Source: DATJPY01 sp035506135 (GTDB lineage Bacteria; Myxococcota_A; UBA9160; PR03). Taken from it: a stretch of 64,000 bases of DNA. The stretch is from assembly GCA_035506135.1 (NCBI GenBank), contig DATJPY010000077.1, positions 1 to 64,000 of the forward strand, written 5' to 3'. The position numbers were made by a program, and so were the translations under genes. Positions 29,735 to 37,938 of the stretch are shown here, in pieces (position 1 is the stretch's first letter; each line of letters opens with the position of its first letter). The notes under the pieces were generated by a model. It saw nothing but the letters and a program-made list of their open reading frames with translations. It was not told the DNA's origin and made no database searches.

Positions 29735-32173
29735 CTAGATGTCGAGATTCTGCACGTTGAGCGCGTTCTTCTCGATGAACTCGCGCCTCGGCTCCACGTC
29801 GTCGCCCATCAGCGTGCTGAATACGAAGTCGGCCTCGACGCCGTCCTCGATCTTGACCTGCAGGAGCGTGCGGCTCTGCGAGTTCATCGTGGTCTCGGCG
29901 AGCTGATCGGGGTTCATCTCGCCGAGGCCCTTGTAGCGCTGGATCGAGAGGCCCTTCTTCGCCAGCTCGAGGAGGCGCACGAGCAACCGCGTCGCGCTGG
30001 CCACCACTTCCGGCACCTCGCCCTCGAGCTCGATCGAGAACCCGTCGCTCCCGCCGATCTCCGCCACGCTCGCCGCGAGCGCGCGCAGACGCTGCCAGTC
30101 CGGCGAGCGAAGGAACGGCGCGTCGAAGGCCGTGCGCATCGTCACGCCCGCGCGTCGCGTCTCGCCGACCAGCCGGTGCCCGCCGTGCTCGGGATCGGGT
30201 GACACCGTCCAGCTCACCCCGCCCGACTCCGGCTCCCGGGCGTGGAACGCTTCCGCGATGCGCGGCGCCACCCGCTCGCGCAGCGCCGCGGCATCGCGCA
30301 GGTCCGCCTCCTCGGCCACGCCGGCGGCGACGGCTGCGTCCACCAGCCGCTCGTCGATTCGCCGCCGCGCCAGGAGCCGCAGCAGCTTGCTGTACTCGCT
30401 GGCGTGGTCGAGGAGCTGTCGCGTCGCGGTGGCCGGGAGCGGAGCGCTGCGACCCGGCACCAGGACCGCGTTCGTGCCGAGCGCCAGATCGAGCAGATAC
30501 GACTCGAGCGCCGGTTCGTCCTTGATGTACCGCTCGTTCTTGCCCTTCTTTACCTTGAACAGCGGCGGCTGCGCGATGTAGAGCAGGCCGCGGTCGAAGA
30601 GCGGGCGCATCTGGCGATAGAAGAAGGTCAGGAGCAGCGTGCGGATGTGGCTCCCGTCCACGTCCGCGTCGGTCATGATGATGATCTTGTGATAGCGGGC
30701 CTTCTCGGGATCGAAGTCCTCGCCGATGCCGCAGCCGATCGCCGACACGATCGCCTGGATCTCCTGGGACGAGAGCATCTTGTCGAGGCGCGCCCGTTCG
30801 ACGTTCAGGATCTTGCCGCGGATCGGCAGGATCGCCTGCGTCTCGCGCGAGCGCCCCTGCTTCGCCGTGCCGCCGGCGGAGTCCCCCTCGACGATGAAGA
30901 GCTCCGAGCGCGCGGGGTCGCGTTCCTGGCAGTCGGCCAGCTTGCCCGGCAGGCTGAAGTCGGACAGCGCGCCCTTGCGCCGCGCGAGGTCGCGCGCCTT
31001 GCGCGCCGCCGCCCGCGCGCGCGCCGCGTCGACCACCTTCGCGACGATGACGCGGGCCGCGGCCGGGTTCTCCTCGAGGTAGGCCGAGAGCTGCTCGTAG
31101 ACGAGCGCCTCGACGAGCCCGCGCACCTCGCTCGTCCCGAGCTTGGTCTTGGTCTGCCCCTCGAACTCGGGCTGCGGGAGCTTCACCGAGATCACCGCGG
31201 TGAGGCCCTCGCGGACGTCGTCGCCGCTGACCGACTCGGTCTCGCCCTTGCCGTTCTTCTTCCCCGATGCGAGATAGCGGTTGATGGCGCGCGTCAGCGC
31301 GGTGCGGAATCCCACCAGGTGGGTGCCGCCCTCCACCGTATTGATGTTGTTGGCGAAGCAGAACAGGTTCTCGTTGTAGGTCTCGTTGTACTGGACGGCG
31401 ACCTCGATCGCGACCGAGGTCTCGCTGCCGTGCGACTCGAACTTGCGCTCGCCCGAGCACAGGATGGGCGGCTGGTGCAGGGGCGCGCGGTTGCGGTTCA
31501 GGTGCTCGACGAAGGAGACGATGCCGCCCTCGTAGCAGAAGTCGTGGGACTTCTCGGAGCGCTCGTCGCGGATGTGGATCTGGATGCCGGCGTTCAGGAA
31601 CGAGAGCTCGCGCAGCCGCTGCGACAGCACGTCGAACGAGAACTCGATCGACGGGAAGATCTCGGGGTCGGGCCGGAAGCTGACGCGCGTGCCGGTGCGG
31701 TCGGTGGTGCCGATCTCGGCGAGCGGTGCGTCGGGCGCGCCGCGCCGGTAGGTCTGACGCCAGACGCGGCCGTCGCGACGGATCTCGAGCTCGAGCGTCT
31801 CCGAGAGCGCGTTCACCACCGAGACGCCGACGCCGTGCAGGCCGCCCGACACCTTGTAGGTCTTCTCGTTGAACTTCCCGCCCGCGTGGAGGGTGGTCAT
31901 CACGACCTCGGCGGCGGACCGGTGCTCGCTCGGGTGCTCGTCGACCGGGATGCCGCGGCCGTCGTCCTCGACCGTGACGCTGTGGTCGGCGTGGATCACC
32001 ACGCTGATCTCGCTGCAGTAGCCGGCGAGCGCCTCGTCGATCGAGTTGTCGACGACCTCGTAGACGAGGTGGTGGAGCCCATCGGGACCCGTCGTCCCGA
32101 TGTACATCGCCGGGCGCTTGCGCACGGGCTCGAGACCCTCGAGGACCTCGATGGCGCTGGCGTCGTAGGCCAA
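29735..32173 (-). CDS. gyrB: DNA gyrase subunit B
   Basis: An 812-residue ATPase subunit of gyrase. The GHKL ATPase site has EVVDNSIDEA, DDGRGIPVD and GGLHGVGVSVVNALS. The TOPRIM motifs are FIVEGDSAGG and IIMTDADVDGSH. A long insert (about 560-720) before the C-terminal RYKGLGEMNP is the Gram-negative form of GyrB. The start is TTG 32173 with AAGGAG 4-5 nt upstream; no ATG or GTG lies nearby in frame. It lies between dnaN and gyrA. Confidence 0.97.
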   Translation of the reverse strand: MAYDASAIEVLEGLEPVRKRPAMYIGTTGPDGLHHLVYEVVDNSIDEALAGYCSEISVVIHADHSVTVEDDGRGIPVDEHPSEHRSAAEVVMTTLHAGGKFNEKTYKVSGGLHGVGVSVVNALSETLELEIRRDGRVWRQTYRRGAPDAPLAEIGTTDRTGTRVSFRPDPEIFPSIEFSFDVLSQRLRELSFLNAGIQIHIRDERSEKSHDFCYEGGIVSFVEHLNRNRAPLHQPPILCSGERKFESHGSETSVAIEVAVQYNETYNENLFCFANNINTVEGGTHLVGFRTALTRAINRYLASGKKNGKGETESVSGDDVREGLTAVISVKLPQPEFEGQTKTKLGTSEVRGLVEALVYEQLSAYLEENPAAARVIVAKVVDAARARAAARKARDLARRKGALSDFSLPGKLADCQERDPARSELFIVEGDSAGGTAKQGRSRETQAILPIRGKILNVERARLDKMLSSQEIQAIVSAIGCGIGEDFDPEKARYHKIIIMTDADVDGSHIRTLLLTFFYRQMRPLFDRGLLYIAQPPLFKVKKGKNERYIKDEPALESYLLDLALGTNAVLVPGRSAPLPATATRQLLDHASEYSKLLRLLARRRIDERLVDAAVAAGVAEEADLRDAAALRERVAPRIAEAFHAREPESGGVSWTVSPDPEHGGHRLVGETRRAGVTMRTAFDAPFLRSPDWQRLRALAASVAEIGGSDGFSIELEGEVPEVVASATRLLVRLLELAKKGLSIQRYKGLGEMNPDQLAETTMNSQSRTLLQVKIEDGVEADFVFSTLMGDDVEPRREFIEKNALNVQNLDI

Positions 32174-32323
32174 ATCGCTCCTTCCAAGCGCGCGGTGCCG
32201 CCGGTCCCGTGCGACGCGGGCGCGGCGGGTCGGAATCACCGCCGAGCCGCGCGGCAACGGCCAGCCTGCGGGGGGTGACGGAGATCCTAGTGAATCCCTA
32301 AGTGCCCGTAAAGGCTCCGGGAT

Positions 32324-33442
32324 CTAGAGACGCATCGGCATCACGACAGCGATGCACTCGGTGTCCTCGGCGGGACGCAGCACCACCGGCGAGAGCTCGT
32401 CCTCGAGCGCCAGCTCCACCTCCTTCGAGTGGAACGCGGCGAGGCAGTCGAGCAGATAGCGGGCGTTGAAGCCGATCTGGAGGCCATCCCCCTGATAGTC
32501 GAGATCCAGCTCCTCGGTCGCCTCGCCGAGGTCCGGATTCGTCGTCGACACCCGCAGCCGGCCGGCCCCCAGCTCGACGCGGATGGCCTTGCTGCGCTCG
32601 ACCGAGAGCAGCGAGACGCGCCGCACGGCCTGGGCGAGCGCATCGCTCGCGAGCACGACGCGGTGTCGGCTGCTCTTCGGCACCACCTGCCGGTAGTTCG
32701 GGAACTCGCCCTCGACGAGCCGCATCACCAGCGTGACCTCGCCCTTCCGAGCGAGCGCGCTGTTGCCCTCGAAGCCGAGCTCGATCTCGTCGGCATCCTC
32801 CTCGTCGACCAGGCGCTTCAGCTCCGCCAGTGCCTTGCGGGGCAGGATGACGCCACTCGCGAGCCCAGAGGCCTCCACTCCAACCGGGCGATCCGCAAGG
32901 GCCAGGCGGTGGCCATCGGTCGCAACCATCCGGAGCTTCGCGCCGTCGTCCAGCAGCTCGAAGTAGACGCCGTTCAAGTTGTACCGAGTCTCGTCGGTCG
33001 AAGCTGCGTACATAGTCCGCTCGATCATGCTTGCCAGCACCGCGGCAGGGAGGCGACCCATGGTGCCCGGCGACAGCGCCGCGAGGGTCGGAAACTCCTC
33101 GGCCGCCGTGCCTGCCAGGGAAAAGCGGCTTCGGGCGCATCGGATCTCGAGGAAGGCGTTCTCCTTGACTGCGAGCTCGATCTGCTCCTCGGGAAGCTCG
33201 CGGACGATCTCGAACAGCTTGCGTGCCGAGACGGTGATACCCCCTGCCTTGCGCACCTCCGCGGGATGAGAGCCCCGGATCCCGACGTCCAGGTCGGTGG
33301 CAGCGATCTCGAGGCGCCCTTCCTTCTGCCGCGCTGTCAGGAGAGCATGCGCCAGGATCGGCATCGTGTTGCGCTTCTCGACGATCGACTGGATCCGTCC
33401 GAGACCGCGCTGGAACTCCGACCGTGTGATCGAGACCTGCAT
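32324..33442 (-). CDS. dnaN: DNA polymerase III beta sliding clamp
   Basis: A 372-residue clamp that tethers the replicative polymerase to DNA; a dimer of three-domain protomers forms the ring. Start ITRSEFQRGLGRIQSIVEKRNTMPILAHALL, middle LRMVATDGHRLALAD, and the C-terminal VVMPMRL (binding-pocket tail) are typical. ATG 33442 has GGAAGGA 8 nt upstream. A -10-like TATCCT lies on the minus strand at 33466-33471. dnaA, the normal upstream partner, is missing; rpmH lies divergently instead. Confidence 0.97.
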   Translation of the reverse strand: MQVSITRSEFQRGLGRIQSIVEKRNTMPILAHALLTARQKEGRLEIAATDLDVGIRGSHPAEVRKAGGITVSARKLFEIVRELPEEQIELAVKENAFLEIRCARSRFSLAGTAAEEFPTLAALSPGTMGRLPAAVLASMIERTMYAASTDETRYNLNGVYFELLDDGAKLRMVATDGHRLALADRPVGVEASGLASGVILPRKALAELKRLVDEEDADEIELGFEGNSALARKGEVTLVMRLVEGEFPNYRQVVPKSSRHRVVLASDALAQAVRRVSLLSVERSKAIRVELGAGRLRVSTTNPDLGEATEELDLDYQGDGLQIGFNARYLLDCLAAFHSKEVELALEDELSPVVLRPAEDTECIAVVMPMRL

Positions 33443-33609
33443 CTGCGGGTCCTTCCCTGGATATCAGGATAGAAGCCGTAGCAGGGAGTCGCGGGACGGA
33501 CGAAACACCGTCAACTGACCGACACTCCGCTGCTCGTCGTGTCTCGGCTCGGAGCCCGTAGTGGGTGGGCGCGGCGTCTCGCGGGCTCGGAGCACTCCCC
33601 GGGTGCATG

Positions 33610-33623
33610 GTACCACGTGGGAC
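33610..33623. promoter_or_regulatory. parS-like site, 12 of 14 bases
   Basis: GTACCACGTGGGAC differs at two positions from the two perfect sites near rsmG (GTTCCACGTGGAAC). It keeps the CCACGTGG centre. It may be a weak ParB site near the presumed origin, or chance. Confidence 0.3.
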
Positions 33624-33674
33624 CGACAACGGGGATCCGACTGCGGTGCGATTGCGTGGGGTTCGGTCCATCGC

Positions 33675-33703
33675 TTGAAGTTGCTGGGCGCGGCGGCTAC
33701 CGT
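33675..33703 (+). promoter_or_regulatory. Putative promoter of rpmH
   Basis: -35 TTGAAG (33675-33680), a 17-bp spacer and -10 TACCGT (33698-33703), giving a start near 33710 and a 37-nt leader that includes the GAGGAAG ribosome site before ATG 33747. The -10 match is modest. Confidence 0.4.
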
Positions 33704-33746
33704 CGCTCGCCCGTCGACAGCGGCCCGTGGGCGTGGCGAGGAAGTC

Positions 33747-33896
33747 ATGAAACGCACCTACCAGCCGAGCCGCATCCGGCGCCGTCGCACGCATGGATTC
33801 CGGCGCCGTATGAAGACGCAGGGCGGGCGCTCCGTGCTCAGCCGACGGCGGGCGAAAGGGCGCAAGCGGCTCGCCGTCTCGACGCCCCACAAGTGA
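33747..33896 (+). CDS. rpmH: 50S ribosomal protein L34
   Basis: A 49-residue, very basic protein with the L34 pattern KRTYQPSRIRRRRTHGFRRRM and a C-terminal VLSRRRAKGRKRL. ATG 33747 is preceded by GAGGAAG. It is the first gene of the rpmH-rnpA-yidD-yidC-jag run, with its stop overlapping rnpA (GTGA). Confidence 0.97.
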   Translation: MKRTYQPSRIRRRRTHGFRRRMKTQGGRSVLSRRRAKGRKRLAVSTPHK

Positions 33897-34273
33897 GTGC
33901 GAGGGACGGTTCGGAGCGCTTCCGCCGCGCGAAGCGCCTGCGCTCCTCCAAGGACTTCAGCCGCATCTCGCGAGAGGGGATGCGCGTGGCAGGGCGGTCC
34001 TTCGTGGTCCTCATGGCGGACCAGCGGACGGGCGAACGCGATGCGGCCCGCCTCGGCATCACGGTGAGTCGCCGGGTCGGGCCTGCGGTGGTGCGCACGA
34101 GGGTCAAGCGGCAGGTACGCGAATGGTTCCGCAGGCGTGCGACGCCGCTCCCCGCAGGCAAGGACCTGGTCGTGATCGCGCGGTCGGGCGCGGCGCACGC
34201 ATCACACGCCGCAGTCGTTCGAGATCTCGAAGGAGCGCTCGACGGCCTGGCGCGGCGCGCGGGAGGCGCTTGA
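33893..34273 (+). CDS. rnpA: Ribonuclease P protein component
   Basis: A 126-residue RNase P protein that helps the RNA subunit mature tRNA 5' ends. The RNR-type motif appears as RTRVKRQVREWFRR, and FRRAKRLRSSKDFSRI matches the N-terminal region. GTG 33893 overlaps the rpmH stop; the end overlaps yidD as TTGA. Order and overlaps match the classical rpmH-rnpA operon. Confidence 0.94.
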   Translation: MSARDGSERFRRAKRLRSSKDFSRISREGMRVAGRSFVVLMADQRTGERDAARLGITVSRRVGPAVVRTRVKRQVREWFRRRATPLPAGKDLVVIARSGAAHASHAAVVRDLEGALDGLARRAGGA

Positions 34274-34500
34274 GCACCGCGGCGCAGCGGAGTCGAAGGG
34301 CGGTCGCTGCCTTGCCGCGGCTCTATCACGCGATCGTCTCGCCCGTGTTGCCGTCGGCCTGTCGCTTCACGCCGAGCTGCTCCGAGTACGCTGCGGAGTC
34401 GATCGAGCGCCACGGGGTGCTGCGCGGCGTGGCGCTCTCGGCGCTCCGCCTCGCGCGCTGTCACCCGTTCCACCGCGGCGGCCTCGACCCGGTTCCCTGA
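34270..34500 (+). CDS. yidD: Membrane protein insertion efficiency factor YidD
   Basis: A 76-residue small protein with the family signature CRFTPSCSEYA and RLARCHPFHRGG. YidD aids YidC-dependent insertion of membrane proteins. The start TTG 34270 overlaps the rnpA stop. An alternative later start would lose the conserved YHAIVSPVLP segment. Confidence 0.92.
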   Translation: MSTAAQRSRRAVAALPRLYHAIVSPVLPSACRFTPSCSEYAAESIERHGVLRGVALSALRLARCHPFHRGGLDPVP

Positions 34501-34512
34501 GAGCACCGCGCC

Positions 34513-36168
34513 TTGGACCGAAACGCATTCCTCGCCTTCGCGCTCTCCTTCCTCGTCCTCAGCCTCTGGATGAGCTGGGAGGCGAAGCATCGCCCGAAGA
34601 CCGTTCCTCCGAGACCCGTCGCAGAACAGCGTTCCGAGGCGCCTCAGCCCGAGCCGCAGCCGACTCCGGCTGCAGCGCGGGCGCCCGAGGCGTCGACCGG
34701 TGCTGCCGCGCCGGTCGAGGAGCTGCGTCTCGAGAACCCGCTGGTCGACGCCGTGCTGACCTCGCGGGGTGCGGGGGTGGTGCGCTGGGAGCTTCGGGCA
34801 TATCAGGCGCCGGCCAGCGAGGGCGGCGGTCCCGTCGTCCTGTTGCAGAGTGATTCCGCTGACTTGGTCTCATTTGCGACCCCGTTCGCAGAGCTCGGGG
34901 CGGGCGATCTCGCCCAGGTGCCCTTCCGCGTCGTCGAGCGCGGACCGCTGGTGGCCCAGTTCGCATTTACACACGATGGTGTTACGCTGCGCAAGAGCTT
35001 CGAGCTGGCTCCGGACGGCTACGAGTTCCGCCTGCGCCTCGAGGTCGAGAACGGGGGTGCAACGCCGGTCTCGCCGGGGTTCGCCGTCGAGCTGCCCGAG
35101 CGGGTGCGCGAGGGGTCCGACTTCCAGAACCTGACGGTGGCGGTGCTGCGGGAGGGCACGCTCGATCGCTTCCCGGTCGCGCAGTTCGGCCGGGTGAGCC
35201 CCGTCGGTGCCATCTTCGGGCGCTCTCCCGAGCTCGACCGCGCGTTCGACGGCGACGTCGAGTGGGCCGGTGCGCACAGCCGCTACTTCGTCTCAGCATT
35301 GATTCCCGACTCGAGCCGTGATGCGCTGGCGAGGCTCCAGGCGACGGTGCCCGGCCGCGAGGCGACGGTCACCGTCGCGCGGACGCCAGTTGCGATCCTG
35401 CCCGGCACGACACTCTCGCGCGAGTACCGGGTCTATGTCGGGCCGAAGGAACCGGCGCGCCTGGCCGCGGTCGGCGCGCAGCTCGACCGGGCCATCGACC
35501 TCGGCTACCGCTGGGTCGCTCCGCTGACGCGCGCGTTCGTCTGGGCGCTCGGGGTCTGCTACGCGGTGATCCCCAACTACGGGGTCGCGATCATCGTGCT
35601 GACCGTGCTGGTGCGGCTGGCCACGGCCCCCCTGGCGGCGCAGCAGATGCGATCGATGTCGAAGATGCGCGAGCTCCAGGAGCCCATCAAGCGGATCCAG
35701 GAGCGCTACCGCGACGACCGGCAGCAGCAGTCGAAGGAGATGATGGAGCTCTATCGCAAGGCTGGGGTGAACCCGCTCGGCGGGTGCCTGCCGATGCTGC
35801 TCCAGATCCCCGTCTTCATCGGGCTCTACTATGCGCTCCAGAGCTCGATCGCCCTGCGCCAGGCGCCGTTCGTGCTCTGGATCCGGGACCTCTCGGTGCC
35901 CGAGACGCTCTTCACCCTTCCCGGCGGGCTTCCGGTGCGGCTGCTCCCGCTCTTGATGTGCGGGAGCATGGTGCTCCAGCAGAAGATGACGCCGAGCACC
36001 ATGGATCCGCAGCAGGCGCGCATGATGATGATCATGATGCCGGTCATGTTCACGTTCCTGTTCTACACCTTCCCTGCCGGGCTGGTGCTCTACTGGCTGG
36101 TGAGCAATCTGCTCGCGATCGGCCAGCAGGTGGTGATCAACCGCAGACTCAGCGCGGCGACCGCGTAG
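34513..36168 (+). CDS. yidC: Membrane protein insertase YidC
   Basis: A 551-residue insertase of the long Gram-negative type. Helix 1 (about 5-22) and a proline/alanine-rich linker precede the large periplasmic beta-sandwich domain (about 60-330). The core helices follow, with the Arg-containing cytoplasmic loop AAQQMRSMSKMRELQEPIK and the C-terminal FTFLFYTFPAGLVLYW. It inserts and folds inner-membrane proteins, including ATP synthase subunits a and c. The start is TTG 34513, 12 nt after yidD, with only a weak ribosome site. Confidence 0.95.
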   Translation: MDRNAFLAFALSFLVLSLWMSWEAKHRPKTVPPRPVAEQRSEAPQPEPQPTPAAARAPEASTGAAAPVEELRLENPLVDAVLTSRGAGVVRWELRAYQAPASEGGGPVVLLQSDSADLVSFATPFAELGAGDLAQVPFRVVERGPLVAQFAFTHDGVTLRKSFELAPDGYEFRLRLEVENGGATPVSPGFAVELPERVREGSDFQNLTVAVLREGTLDRFPVAQFGRVSPVGAIFGRSPELDRAFDGDVEWAGAHSRYFVSALIPDSSRDALARLQATVPGREATVTVARTPVAILPGTTLSREYRVYVGPKEPARLAAVGAQLDRAIDLGYRWVAPLTRAFVWALGVCYAVIPNYGVAIIVLTVLVRLATAPLAAQQMRSMSKMRELQEPIKRIQERYRDDRQQQSKEMMELYRKAGVNPLGGCLPMLLQIPVFIGLYYALQSSIALRQAPFVLWIRDLSVPETLFTLPGGLPVRLLPLLMCGSMVLQQKMTPSTMDPQQARMMMIMMPVMFTFLFYTFPAGLVLYWLVSNLLAIGQQVVINRRLSAATA

Positions 36169-36183
36169 CAAGGAGGGCCTGAC

Positions 36184-37146
36184 ATGTACGACCCGAGTTC
36201 CGAGGCGCACGAGTTCATCGGCAGGGACCGCGCGGAGGCGCTCGCGAAGGCGACCTCCTTCTTCGGGCTCGACGAGAGCGCGCTCGCCGTCGCCGAGGTC
36301 GATCCGGCGCGGATCTCGGGACTGGGGAGCCGCACCGCGCTCGTCGTGTACCGGCGCGAGGCGGGAGCGCCTTCACGCCGTCCTTCCCCGGAGCGCTCGG
36401 ACCGTGGCGGGGAGCCGCGGCGCGGCCGCGATGGGCGCCGCGAGCGGGGGGGCGACGAGGGCGGTGGCCGGCGCGGCCGTCCGCCGCGTGGCGAGCGCTT
36501 CGAGCGGTCGGATCGGTCGGAACGATCGGAGCGTCCCGAACGGTCGGAACGGCCGGAGCGCGCGGCGCGGGCGGAGGTTGCGGACGAGCGCCCGAGCGAG
36601 GCCGCGGGGCCCTCGAAGGGGACGGCGACGACGCCGCTCTCGGAGATCGGCCAGTTCGTGACGGGCCTGCTCGAGCGGATGGGCGTCGGCGCCTTCGAGA
36701 TCGCCGAGTCTTCGGAGAACGAGGATCTCGCGGTGCTCCAGATTCGCGGGTCCGCCGCGCTCGCGCTCGCCAGCGGCGATGGGCGGGCCGTCGACGCAGT
36801 CCAGCTCCTCGCGAATCAAGCCTCGATGCGCGCCGGCGGCGACGATGCGCGCCGGGTGGTCGTGGACGTCGAGGGCAATGCCGACCAGCGCGCGACCTTC
36901 CTTGCGCGGGTCTCCGAGCGGGCCGCGCAGCGCGCGCGGGAAACCGGCCGCCCGGTGGCGCTCGAGGCCATGAGCCCGAAGGACCGGCGCACCGTGCACG
37001 TCGCGCTGCGCGAGGTGGACGGGATCGCCACCATGAGCGTCGGTGAGGGGCGCTATCGGCAGGTCGTCGTGGTGCCCGACAACTCGCCGGAGTACGAAGA
37101 GGCGAAGCGCTACGAGGCGCAGTCACAGCGCGAGAATCGAGACTGA
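36184..37146 (+). CDS. jag: Jag/KhpB-like RNA-binding protein (Jag-N, KH, R3H)
   Basis: A 320-residue protein. Residues 1-58 form a Jag N-terminal domain. Residues about 60-145 are a low-complexity linker rich in Arg, Glu, Ser and Gly, with tandem RSERPE-like units. A KH domain (about 150-225, GDGRAVDAVQLLANQ in place of the GxxG loop) and an R3H domain (RETGRPVALEAMSPKDRRTVHVAL) follow. It probably binds RNA and modulates cell-envelope or division genes, as in Gram-positives. CAAGGAGGG precedes ATG 36184. The linker is longer than in most homologues. Confidence 0.9.
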   Translation: MYDPSSEAHEFIGRDRAEALAKATSFFGLDESALAVAEVDPARISGLGSRTALVVYRREAGAPSRRPSPERSDRGGEPRRGRDGRRERGGDEGGGRRGRPPRGERFERSDRSERSERPERSERPERAARAEVADERPSEAAGPSKGTATTPLSEIGQFVTGLLERMGVGAFEIAESSENEDLAVLQIRGSAALALASGDGRAVDAVQLLANQASMRAGGDDARRVVVDVEGNADQRATFLARVSERAAQRARETGRPVALEAMSPKDRRTVHVALREVDGIATMSVGEGRYRQVVVVPDNSPEYEEAKRYEAQSQRENRD

Positions 37147-37152
37147 CCGGGG

Positions 37153-37166
37153 GTTCCACGTGGAAC
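37153..37166. promoter_or_regulatory. parS centromere site 1
   Basis: GTTCCACGTGGAAC, a perfect palindrome matching the ParB-binding core known across bacteria. It overlaps the predicted GTG start of rsmG and lies about 0.8 kb upstream of parA. Confidence 0.9.
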
Positions 37167-37858
37167 GTCTGGCCGAGGTTCCACGTGGAACACGCCCGAC
37201 CTCAGGGCCGCGCGGCCTGACCTCCACGGATCCGCTCCGCGACCTGCTGCAGCAGGGTCTCGCCGAGCTCCAGATGGCTCCCGGTCTGGGCGAGCCGCTG
37301 GCGATTCTCTCTGACCTGGTCGCGGACTGGGCGGCGCGCATGAATCTGACCGCGCACCGCACCCCAGCCGACGTTGCGCGCCGGCTCGTCCTCGACGCCC
37401 TCGCGCTGGCGGCGGCGAGCCCCGTCGCGTCGCCCGAGAGCCTGGCGGACCTCGGCTCCGGGGCGGGCTTTCCCGGCCTGCCGATGGCCGTCCTCTGGCC
37501 GCGCTGTCGGGTGACGTTGGTCGAGGCACGCGAGAGGCGGCACCACTTCGAGCGCGCGGCGATCCGCGCGCTCGCCCTCGACAACACGACCGCGCTGCGA
37601 GGGCGCGCCGAGGATCTCGAGCCGGCTCCCCACCAGGTCGTCGTATCGCAGGCGATGGCGGAGCCCGGGCGCGCCCTGGGATGGATGGCTCCCTGGGCGC
37701 CCGACGGAGGCTGGCTCCTGCTCCCGCAGGCTGCGGATGCTCCAGGGATCGACCCCCCGCGCGGCATCGAACGGGTGGACGTGCGCTCGTACCGGGTACC
37801 CCTCGGCGGTCCGGCGCGATCGCTCTGGATCGGGCGCCGGGCTGTTGCGGCGACGTGA
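37160..37858 (+). CDS. rsmG: 16S rRNA (guanine-527-N7) methyltransferase
   Basis: A 232-residue SAM-dependent methyltransferase (GidB). The SAM site is LADLGSGAGFPGLPMAVLWP, followed by VTLVEARERRHHF. The N-terminal NLTAHRTPADVARR matches the family. The only usable start upstream of the conserved DPLRDLLQQGLAEL is GTG 37160, which lies inside parS site 1; parS site 2 is then within the coding sequence. A purine-rich stretch (GGGGG) about 6 nt upstream could serve as ribosome site. A CTG start further in would avoid this. It is followed by parA after 80 nt. Confidence 0.9.
   Translation: MERLAEVPRGTRPTSGPRGLTSTDPLRDLLQQGLAELQMAPGLGEPLAILSDLVADWAARMNLTAHRTPADVARRLVLDALALAAASPVASPESLADLGSGAGFPGLPMAVLWPRCRVTLVEARERRHHFERAAIRALALDNTTALRGRAEDLEPAPHQVVVSQAMAEPGRALGWMAPWAPDGGWLLLPQAADAPGIDPPRGIERVDVRSYRVPLGGPARSLWIGRRAVAAT
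37178..37191. promoter_or_regulatory. parS centromere site 2
   Basis: A second GTTCCACGTGGAAC, 25 bp from the first (start to start). Both lie in the first codons of rsmG and next to parAB, the usual origin-proximal location. Confidence 0.9.
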
Positions 37859-37920
37859 CGGAGCGGGAGGCGCGCCGATCTCGCGTGTGATACCTGTCTG
37901 GAACCCCCAACAACTGCCGT

Positions 37921-37934
37921 TTCCCCTAGGGGAA
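37921..37934. promoter_or_regulatory. 14-bp palindrome covering the parA ribosome site
   Basis: TTCCCCTAGGGGAA is perfectly self-complementary and ends 4 nt before the parA ATG at 37939; its right arm GGGGAA is also the only ribosome-site candidate. It could be an operator for autoregulation or an mRNA hairpin that hides the ribosome site. Confidence 0.5.
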
Positions 37935-37938
37935 TAAC

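Larger units (their letters stand above)
33443..33746. other. Intergenic hub between dnaN and rpmH, possible oriC
   Basis: A 304-bp gap from which dnaN-gyrB-gyrA and rpmH-rnpA-yidC-parAB diverge. No gene is seen in it. It holds a TATCCT -10 for dnaN, a promoter for rpmH, a 12/14 parS-like site at 33610-33623 and two copies of GGCTCGGAGC about 40 bp apart. I find no close DnaA box (TTATCCACA) and no AT-rich unwinding stretch, so an origin here is suggested by gene layout only. Confidence 0.35.

Noticed and set aside
33464..33757. Minus-strand open frame in the dnaN-rpmH gap as a possible dnaA remnant
   Set aside because: No Walker motif or DnaA HTH; composition is random.
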